NCBI GenBank assembly: GCA_035276085.1
Contig: DATELY010000053.1
Location: 1 to 49,202 of the forward strand
DNA: 49,202 nucleotides
Origin: DATELY01 sp035276085
GTDB lineage: Bacteria; Pseudomonadota; Gammaproteobacteria; Steroidobacterales; Steroidobacteraceae
Reading direction: 5' to 3'
The position numbers and the translations under genes are program-made. A model generated the notes under the pieces. That model was not told the DNA's origin and searched no databases. It saw nothing but the letters and a program-made list of their open reading frames with translations. Positions 43,195 through 49,202 of this stretch are shown in pieces (within the stretch, counting starts at the first letter, position 1; every line of letters begins with the position of its first letter).

Positions 43195-43679
43195 TTGCGC
43201 CACTGAGCGAGATCATCGCGGCGATTCGCGTGAGTCTTTCGGAGCGAGTATTGCCGCAGCTGCAGCAGGCAAGTTGGATTGCTGCCGATGTGCGATCCAG
43301 TCTCGCCCTGTTGACCTACGTTGAAGATGCGCTGTCGGTGGGTGCTGACGCGCTGGGTCGCGCCAACGTGGCGATGATAGAGCTGCTGGAAGGGCTGATG
43401 GAGCTGGACGAGGTCTCATTCATCACGCCCGAGCTTCGCAGTCGCATCCCGCCGACGATCGAGGCGACTCGGAACGTGCCGCCTTCTGACCTTGCGGCCT
43501 TGGATGTGGCGTGCAATGCGCTCAAGGCGCTCATCAGCGAACTGATATCAGCGTCGTCCGCGCGCCGAACGGATCAGAACGACGTCGCGGCCATCCAACG
43601 ACTGAGATCATGCTTGCTGGTCATCGCGGCTGAAGAGCTCAGGATCTCACGTCGGGCAGGTGAGATGCCTGCCTTTTGA
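43191..43679 (+). CDS. DUF6285-like small partner protein, copy 3
   Basis: 162 residues, helical. VLPQLQQASWIAADVRSSLA at 21-40 aligns with VLPHLGSRSWEASRIRSLL of copy 1, including the Pro-x-Leu and Ser-Trp pairs. The start ATG 43191 overlaps the kinase stop (ATGA). A Glu-rich helix near 60-80 (LLEGLMELDEVSF) is a candidate contact surface. Three of three split kinases have such a downstream gene, which is the best evidence that it is a subunit. It is followed after 30 bp by a convergent MDR gene. Confidence 0.8.
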   Translation: MIAPLSEIIAAIRVSLSERVLPQLQQASWIAADVRSSLALLTYVEDALSVGADALGRANVAMIELLEGLMELDEVSFITPELRSRIPPTIEATRNVPPSDLAALDVACNALKALISELISASSARRTDQNDVAAIQRLRSCLLVIAAEELRISRRAGEMPAF

Positions 43680-43709
43680 GCTGCGCTTTCAGCCGCGCTG
43701 ACGCGCGTA

Positions 43710-44723
43710 TTACTCGACCCTGATTACAACCTTACCTATGTGCGCGCGCGCCGCCAGATGACGCAGTGCCTCGCGCGCGTGTTCGAAAGCGAATACCCGG
43801 TCGACGACCGGACGAATCCGATGTGTCTCGATCACGCGGTTCATGGCTTCATAGTCGTTGCGGCTGCCGACGGCAGGCCCTTCGATACGAATTGCTCGAC
43901 CGATGAGTGCAAGCGGATCGAGTTGTGCACCGACTCCGCCGGAAAATCCCACCAAGCTGATCTGTCCACCGATGCGCAAGCTCGCCAGGGACAGGGCCAG
44001 AGTATTCGGGCCACCTGTCTCGACGATCCGATCGACTCCGCGCCCCGCCGTGAGGTCGCGCACGACACGATCCCAGTTTGCAGTCTCGACATAGTTCACG
44101 ACGTTATCCGCTCCCAGTGAACGCAACTTGTCGGCTTTCTGCGCGGTGGACGTCAACGCAATCACGCGAGCTCCCATCGCCTTGGCCAATTGCAAGGCAA
44201 ACAAGGCCACTCCGCCAGTGCCCTGCACGAGCACGGTGTCACCCGCGCCCACAGGGAAGGGGTTGTTGAGCGATGTCCATGCAGTAACACCTGCACAGTT
44301 GAGTGTTGCGGCCTCTTCGAAAGTCAGATGTGACGGTACCCGAACCGCAGCCTCTTCGGGCACGACAATGTACTGCTGCAAAACACCTTCCAAGGACGCG
44401 CCCAGATCGGTGCCGAAATACTCCGGCATTGCCGGACCGCCGATCCATCCAAGTTGCATGGTGGGGGAAACGCGCTCTCCGGGTTTGAAACGTCGAACCT
44501 TGTCTCCGATTGTCTCCACCTCGCCCGCTGCATCGGACAAAGGCGTCAGGCCGGCACGGATGGGAAAACCATACTGATCGTGTACGACCATCAGGTCTCG
44601 ATTGTTGATCGATGTGGCTCTCACGCGAACGAGAATCTCTCCGGGACCGGGTACGGGCTTCTCTACGTCATGTAGACGAAGACCATCGATCGTGCCGGGC
44701 TCATCGAGTCGGTAGGACTTCAT
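43710..44723 (-). CDS. Medium-chain dehydrogenase/reductase, quinone-oxidoreductase type
   Basis: 337 residues. The N-terminal GroES-like domain (VEKPVPGPGEILVRV near 20-34) is followed by a Rossmann domain with GTGGVA at 168-173. There is no cluster of structural Cys and no catalytic-zinc Cys, so it is a zinc-free NAD(P)H enzyme such as a quinone or enoyl reductase. The start is ATG 44723, with GGAGG six bases upstream; ATG 44735 would place that site inside the coding region. It is alone on its strand, converging on the kinase unit. In this setting reduction of an enone or enoyl group is plausible but unproved. Confidence 0.9.
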   Translation of the reverse strand: MKSYRLDEPGTIDGLRLHDVEKPVPGPGEILVRVRATSINNRDLMVVHDQYGFPIRAGLTPLSDAAGEVETIGDKVRRFKPGERVSPTMQLGWIGGPAMPEYFGTDLGASLEGVLQQYIVVPEEAAVRVPSHLTFEEAATLNCAGVTAWTSLNNPFPVGAGDTVLVQGTGGVALFALQLAKAMGARVIALTSTAQKADKLRSLGADNVVNYVETANWDRVVRDLTAGRGVDRIVETGGPNTLALSLASLRIGGQISLVGFSGGVGAQLDPLALIGRAIRIEGPAVGSRNDYEAMNRVIETHRIRPVVDRVFAFEHAREALRHLAARAHIGKVVIRVE

Positions 44724-45013
44724 CTCAACCTCCATTGCAACGTTCGGCTACAGCATAGTGCAGGCGAGGGAGTTACGGTGTGGCGACTGGAAGTGCGGGC
44801 CTGGTGGCCCGAGCGCATCGCCTTTCATGGACGCATCGGCGCGCTTCGAAGCAAGCAACAGAAAACGGGAAGCTTGCTCACTATGTCCACGTTTGGTAAA
44901 AGGGTCTCGAGCATCGATAGGTGGGGATTTCCGCGGCTGAGGCTGACATGCGAGGGCATGTCGGACCGATCGCGGCGCGCTCGACTGAGCGTAACAATCG
45001 ATACGAGGACATC

Positions 45014-45175
45014 ATGATGGCTGCTGCGATGGCGCTCGCAGCGATGGAAGAATGGTATCAAGCTGGCGCAACCGCTCATGCCCGACCTGTGAACGCGCAG
45101 AACATCTGCATCGATACCAAGCGCATTCTCCATGAAGTGAAGAATGCGATCGCCATTTTCAGAGAACGCGCATGA
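45014..45175 (+). CDS. Small protein, 53 residues, upstream of broken flavoprotein gene
   Basis: ATG 45014 has GAGGA at 45005-45009; the frame also opens at GTG 44921 and ATG 44948. The product is Ala/Met-rich at the start and charged at the end (EVKNAIAIFRERA). I do not recognise it. Its stop overlaps the ATG of the flavoprotein remnant by ATGA, the pattern of a real operon, which is the main reason to list it. It may be the end of a larger gene that has been cut. Confidence 0.4.
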   Translation: MMAAAMALAAMEEWYQAGATAHARPVNAQNICIDTKRILHEVKNAIAIFRERA

Positions 45176-45425
45176 GCGTCATCGTCATTGGAGCGGGACT
45201 GTCCGGTCTTGCAGCGGCCTACAGGCTCCAGAATGCCGGTCATGAGTCGCAGTGATCGAACCCGCAGATCGACCGGGTGGGCGGCGCAAGGCCGTGCACC
45301 GAGACGGTTTCATCATCGACACGTGTCCGGAATTGGTGGCGACCATCCATCGCACACTGCAGTGGAATAGATACGAAGAACGACAGCCGTCTTATCACGA
45401 ACAAGCTCGTTGGAGGGGATCATGA
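45172..45425 (+). pseudogene. Frameshifted and truncated FAD/NAD(P)-binding oxidoreductase
   Basis: From ATG 45172 the frame encodes MSVIVIGAGLSGLAAAYRL, a textbook dinucleotide-binding start, and then hits TGA at 45253. Reading on from 45252 in another frame gives VIEPADRPGGRRKAVHRDGF, the expected continuation (acidic end of strand 2, then the G-G-R motif of amine-oxidase/protoporphyrinogen-oxidase-type enzymes). One frame change is therefore enough to join them. The second frame ends at TGA 45425, overlapping the next receptor ATG, after only about 57 codons, where a full protein would need 400 or more. The gene is thus both frameshifted and shortened. A sequencing error could explain the shift but not the missing body. 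Confidence 0.75.
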
Positions 45426-47740
45426 AACTAAAGCCGTCTTGCAAGCGCTCGCTGCGTGTGCCTTCAGCCATGTGTGCCATCATGCTCGGGCCTACGCTGG
45501 CGCTCGCCCAAGGGCGCCCGGAGATCGATGAGATCATCGTTACAGCGCAAAAGCGCGAGCAGAATCTGAACGATGTCGGCATCACCATCACAGCAGCTAC
45601 GGCGGAGACCCTGCAAGCGAAGGGTGTGACGAACATCGATCAACTGGCTCAGGTCGCGCCCGGGTTTTCGGTCGGACAGAACTACACCGGGCAGCAGATC
45701 TTTTCGTTACGAGGCATCAACTTCAACACGGCCCAGATCTCCGCTTCACCCACTGTCAGCACGTATGTGGACGAGGCGATTCTCCCGTATTCGATCATGA
45801 CCGGTGCTTTGTTGCTCGATGTCGAGCGTGTCGAAGTGCTGAAAGGGCCGCAAGGCACGTTGTTCGGACAAAACGCAACCGGTGGCTCCATCAATGTCAT
45901 CGCCGCCAAGCCCACCGAAGCGTTCGCTGGGGGCGTCAGGACAGAGCTGAACGAATTTGGGCAAGTATTCGGCGAAAGTTTCGTCAGCGGGTCCCTCACG
46001 GATACTTTGCGCGCGCGGGTGGCAGCGTCGACGACCCAAGGCGGCGAGTGGCAGCGCGGCTACTTTCTTTCGGACGGCGACAAGGGAAATGAGGATAAGA
46101 CGGCGGTCCGATTGCTGCTCGATTGGACGCCCACGGAGAAGCTCACCGTTGGGGTCAACCTCAATGCCTATTGGGACAAGGGGGACATGCAGTTCTATCA
46201 AATCGGCACGATCGCACCGCTGATTCCTGCTGCAGCCTTCCCGGGCACCGCTACGTATGAGTTGCCGAACGATGCTCGAGATGCGGAATACACCCCTGGT
46301 CGGAACTGGGGCAAGGATGACCGCATGTATCAAGGTGTCTTGCGGCTTGACTATGAAATTTCTGACAGGCTGAGCGTCACTTCTCTGACCAACTACAGCG
46401 ATTTTGACGAACAGCGTTTCGTCGACGGCGACGGCCTGGCGTACGACGTGCTGTGGTACAACCCGAATGGTTGGATCAAGAGTTTCAGCCAGGAACTGCG
46501 CTTGAATGGTAACGGGTACGACGGAAAATTGAATTACATCGTTGGCGGCAATTATCAGAAGGATAAGATCCTCGACGCGAACGATCTTTACTTGCCCGGT
46601 TATTCAGGCACGCCCTACGGCACGGATTTCAAGACGCCGAGTCGATTGACGAATGAATACGCCGGCATCTTCGCCAACGTCGACTTCGAGGTCGTGGATG
46701 GCGTGACTCTCACGGTCGGCGCGCGCTACACCGATGCGAAGGAAACGGCGAAGGGTTGCTCGACGGGGAATTTTCTTGGCACCGCCGTCGGTAACGCCGT
46801 CACCGGCGCCCTGCGCGGCATCAATGGACTGCCGCCAATTCCAGCCATCAACGAAGGCGAATGCCTGACCTTCATCGATGTCTCTCCTGCTCCGGGCGTT
46901 GCTCCGACATTTCTGCCTGGCTCCGTCGACCTGGAGCAAAACGAAGACAATGTGTCCTGGCGCACGGGTCTGAACTACAAACCCAACGACAACACATTGT
47001 TCTACGGCCTGATCAGCCGCGGTTACAAGAGCGGCGTGTTCCCCGTGTCTCCAGCCGATCTCGTGGCATCGAGCAAATTGCCGGTCGAACAGGAGGAGCT
47101 CACGGCATACGAATTGGGCACGAAGCTCGAGTTGGTCGGGCGAACGCTGTTCGTCAATCTGGCTGCGTTCTATTACGACTACAAGGACAAGCAGTTCCTG
47201 ACGTATGAACCGTATCCAGTGACTGGGTACAACCAGGTTCTGGCCAATATTCCGAAATCGAAGGCCAAAGGTTTCGAGACTGAGGTTACCGCGTATCCGT
47301 TGAGCGGTCTGTCGCTGCACGCCGGCCTCACCTACGTGAAAACAGAGGTGGGTAACTTCGACACCTACAACGCGCAGGTTCAGCCTATCAATGTCAAGGG
47401 AAACAGGTTCAGTTACGCCCCTGAGTGGTCGGGAACCGCCGATGCCGATTATCGCTTTCCGATCGCCGATGCACTTCGACTGTACGTCGGCGCCAGCATG
47501 ATCTTCAGCAGCAAGGCGTTCAGCGATCTGGGTGAAGACCCGATCACGGAGATCCCTTCGTATGAGACGTACGACGCGCGCCTCGGTGTGGAGTCCGATC
47601 GGGGTTGGACTGCCGGTCTGTTCGTCCGCAATTTGACGGATGAAGACTATTGGACCTCAGCGTTTCGCACGGCCGATATCTTCGCAAGAATCGCGGGACG
47701 GCCGCGGACATTTGGGGCCACCGCCAGCTATCGCTTCTGA
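45422..47740 (+). CDS. TonB-dependent outer-membrane receptor
   Basis: 772 residues from ATG 45422 with GGAGGGG upstream. A signal peptide of about 29 residues ends at ALAQG. The TonB-box region is DEIIVTAQKREQNLNDVG. The plug has VEVLKGPQGTLFGQN, with Gln in place of the usual Arg. The barrel ends in TASYRF. It has no STN domain. Its ATG overlaps the stop of the flavoprotein remnant, so it may once have been co-expressed with that enzyme. A perfect 14-bp hairpin follows 24 bp after the stop. Overall it is the most divergent of the four receptors in this window. Confidence 0.93.
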   Translation: MKLKPSCKRSLRVPSAMCAIMLGPTLALAQGRPEIDEIIVTAQKREQNLNDVGITITAATAETLQAKGVTNIDQLAQVAPGFSVGQNYTGQQIFSLRGINFNTAQISASPTVSTYVDEAILPYSIMTGALLLDVERVEVLKGPQGTLFGQNATGGSINVIAAKPTEAFAGGVRTELNEFGQVFGESFVSGSLTDTLRARVAASTTQGGEWQRGYFLSDGDKGNEDKTAVRLLLDWTPTEKLTVGVNLNAYWDKGDMQFYQIGTIAPLIPAAAFPGTATYELPNDARDAEYTPGRNWGKDDRMYQGVLRLDYEISDRLSVTSLTNYSDFDEQRFVDGDGLAYDVLWYNPNGWIKSFSQELRLNGNGYDGKLNYIVGGNYQKDKILDANDLYLPGYSGTPYGTDFKTPSRLTNEYAGIFANVDFEVVDGVTLTVGARYTDAKETAKGCSTGNFLGTAVGNAVTGALRGINGLPPIPAINEGECLTFIDVSPAPGVAPTFLPGSVDLEQNEDNVSWRTGLNYKPNDNTLFYGLISRGYKSGVFPVSPADLVASSKLPVEQEELTAYELGTKLELVGRTLFVNLAAFYYDYKDKQFLTYEPYPVTGYNQVLANIPKSKAKGFETEVTAYPLSGLSLHAGLTYVKTEVGNFDTYNAQVQPINVKGNRFSYAPEWSGTADADYRFPIADALRLYVGASMIFSSKAFSDLGEDPITEIPSYETYDARLGVESDRGWTAGLFVRNLTDEDYWTSAFRTADIFARIAGRPRTFGATASYRF

Positions 47741-47764
47741 TTGCAGGGGAGTCATCGCTATTGA

Positions 47765-47796
47765 CAGTGGCTCGCCGTGGGAACGGCGAGCCACTG
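47765..47796 (+). terminator. Perfect 14-bp hairpin after TonB receptor
   Basis: CAGTGGCTCGCCGT (47765-47778), loop GGGA, ACGGCGAGCCACTG (47783-47796) pair without a mismatch, between the receptor and the convergent MarR gene. The T-run of a classical terminator is missing, but stem strength and position make termination or mRNA protection likely. Confidence 0.7.
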
Positions 47797-47880
47797 CGAC
47801 CTACACCCGACGCTGCTTGACTACCCACGATCGATTAGTAAGCTTACTGCCTTTACGTGCTGGAGGGCGAGGGACGCAAG

Positions 47881-48453
47881 TCAATCTTCTTCCTCGAGCT
47901 CAACTTCTTCCTCGTCGCCTACGAGCATTTCGCGCAAGACATCTTTCATCAGTGCGAGATTGCGCTCGGTGGATTCAATCTGCGTCTGGGACATGCCAGC
48001 GCAGATCTGCCTATTCAACTGTTCAGTGATGGCTTTCATGCGCGATATCAACGCATACCCGGCTTCCGTGATGAAAACGTGCTTGGCGCGGCGATCCGTT
48101 TTGTCCACTCGACGGTAGACGTAACCAGCCGACTCGAGGCGATCTATGAGACCGCCCAGCGTCACCTTGTTGATGTCCAGGAGCTTCGCCAGATCTGCAG
48201 TAACGATGGCCTCCGTACCGCGCCTGGAGAGGTTTGCGAGCACCCACCACTGTGACCGCGTAATGCCCTCCGGTTTCATGTATTTGTCGAATACGCGTCT
48301 GCGCATCCGGGAAACATCATGGATCAGATACCCCAGCCGAAAGACATTCGGTGCCACGGGGCGTTTTTCTGTGACTTCTTTGGACTTGGACTTGCGGCGA
48401 GCTACAGCCTGGGTCGAAGCGACGACGGTGGTGCGACGAGGATTACTGGCCAT
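47881..48453 (-). CDS. MarR-family transcriptional regulator
   Basis: 190 residues from ATG 48453; GTG 48474 is in frame. After a basic N-terminal arm (RRKSKSKEVTEKR) comes a winged-helix domain. The recognition helix region is LAKLLDINKVTLGGLIDRLE and the wing is YVYRRVDKTDRRAKHVFI, with the D-x-R-[AR] signature of MarR. The C terminus is a run of acidic residues (EEEVELEEED), unusual for the family and possibly a modulating tail. It is divergent from the crotonase gene 158 bp away and convergent with the receptor. MarR proteins near CoA-ester genes often sense an aromatic or acyl-CoA ligand. Confidence 0.9.
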   Translation of the reverse strand: MASNPRRTTVVASTQAVARRKSKSKEVTEKRPVAPNVFRLGYLIHDVSRMRRRVFDKYMKPEGITRSQWWVLANLSRRGTEAIVTADLAKLLDINKVTLGGLIDRLESAGYVYRRVDKTDRRAKHVFITEAGYALISRMKAITEQLNRQICAGMSQTQIESTERNLALMKDVLREMLVGDEEEVELEEED

Positions 48454-48611
48454 GATGAGTAGGGCGGGTCTCACGCGTATCCGATGGGTAATGGATTCAA
48501 TCTCATCCGTCTCACTCGTTCAAGTTCCTGGCCGGAGCGTACGTTCGCGGATGGCCCCTCCAGGGATTCACATCTCTGTATCGAACGCTGCAACTGAGAG
48601 CGCCTGAAGCC

Positions 48612-49202
48612 ATGCGAGCTGACTACACTACCATCAAGGTCAAGTCGGACGGTCTGATTGCCGAGATTCAGGTCGCCCAGCCAGCCACGTTGAATGCCGT
48701 CTCGATTGAGATGCATGACGAGTTGACGGAGGTTTTCAGGCAGCTGAGTTCCGTCCGTGACGTGCGAGCAGTGTTGTTCAGCGCACAAGGCAGAGTCTTC
48801 TGCGCGGGTGGCGATTTCAATCTGATTTTGGAGGACAGAGCCCACCCAGAACGAAGAGCCAGCATGGAGGCGAGCGCCCGCGCGCTGTTCAACGCGATCA
48901 CACAGGTGCCGGTGCCGGTCGTCGCCAGCGTGCATGGTGACACGATCGGTCTGGGAGCTACGCTCGTCTTGGCATGCGATGCCGTGGTCGCCTGCCGCAG
49001 CGCCCGCATCAGTGACCCGCATGTCGTGATTGGCTTGGCGGCTGGTGATGGCGGGTGCGTTCTATGGCCGCAGTTGATGGGCCTGCTGCGCGCAAAAAGG
49101 TATTTGCTCTCCGGAGACCGGTTGAACGCGAGCGATGCGCACGCGATGGGGTTGATCACTGATCTCGTCGACACGCCGGAGGAGGTTTACCCGGCTGCAG
49201 CG
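48612..49202 (+). CDS. Enoyl-CoA hydratase/isomerase (crotonase) family, C terminus cut by window edge
   Basis: 197 codons from ATG 48612 to the edge of the window. The oxyanion-hole stretch FCAGGDF at 63-69 and IGLGATLVLACDA at 112-124 fit the fold. The two glutamates of true hydratases are not seen: the first site reads GLGAT instead of G-x-x-x-E, and the second reads DPHVVIGLAAGDGG with His in place of Glu. It is therefore more likely an isomerase, hydrolase, lyase or other crotonase than a hydratase. It is divergent from the MarR gene. Product length cannot be judged. Confidence 0.88.
   Translation, partial: MRADYTTIKVKSDGLIAEIQVAQPATLNAVSIEMHDELTEVFRQLSSVRDVRAVLFSAQGRVFCAGGDFNLILEDRAHPERRASMEASARALFNAITQVPVPVVASVHGDTIGLGATLVLACDAVVACRSARISDPHVVIGLAAGDGGCVLWPQLMGLLRAKRYLLSGDRLNASDAHAMGLITDLVDTPEEVYPAAA

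Overview
This window comes from a GC-rich Gram-negative proteobacterium. Four TonB-dependent outer-membrane receptors with an I-V-T-A-Q TonB-box region and a FecI/FecR pair place it there. The gene mix (receptors, CoA-ester enzymes, a PhyH oxygenase, many APH-type kinases and TetR/MarR regulators) fits an accessory catabolic island of a Steroidobacter/Nevskia-like gammaproteobacterium or a sphingomonad; I cannot decide which. No rRNA, tRNA, CRISPR array, phage gene or intact transposase was seen.

Layout. 1-1857: membrane protein (cut by the window edge) and a DapB-like dehydrogenase, reverse strand. 2340-6107: TonB receptor, an 834-bp stretch without a recognised gene, a TetR regulator. 6264-11704: two copies of a DUF1214-protein/sulfotransferase pair, one partner inverted. 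11751-17781 (reverse): a FecA-type receptor followed by a PhyH dioxygenase, a fused kinase and an RDxSxG-motif protein, divergent from fecI/fecR-like genes (17947-19742). 19873-23460: RDxSxG protein, fused kinase, RDxSxG protein. 23584-26346 (reverse): split kinase, its small partner and a fourth RDxSxG protein. 26511-29806: TetR, seven-helix membrane protein, split kinase, partner. 29879-34829: esterase, TetR, TonB receptor, TetR. 34995-37349: fused kinase and a second seven-helix membrane protein. 37485-40289 (reverse): second DapB-like dehydrogenase and a phytoene-desaturase-like flavoprotein. 40505-43679: acyl-CoA synthetase, split kinase, partner. 43710-49202: MDR reductase, a broken flavoprotein remnant, fourth TonB receptor, MarR, and a partial crotonase.

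The outstanding pattern is a repeated kinase system. Six APH-fold proteins each come with a small helical domain that resembles DUF6285. Three carry it fused at the N terminus. In three it is a separate gene overlapping the kinase stop codon by ATGA. The fused kinases keep the HxD...N catalytic loop. All three split kinases have K-G-[NT]-N-G-[LV]-G-E-E there instead and so lack the catalytic Asp. By analogy with the LvaA/LvaB pair of Pseudomonas putida, which phosphorylates 4-hydroxyvaleryl-CoA, I infer that these modules act on hydroxylated acyl-CoA or terpenoid/steroid-like intermediates. The changed loop suggests that half of them are pseudokinases or use different chemistry.

Working model (inference): TonB receptors import a hydrophobic substrate; the AMP-binding ligase makes a CoA ester; PhyH and the flavoproteins oxidise it; kinases and possibly sulfotransferases modify hydroxyl groups so they can leave; crotonase and MDR enzymes continue degradation. 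The substrate cannot be read from the sequence.
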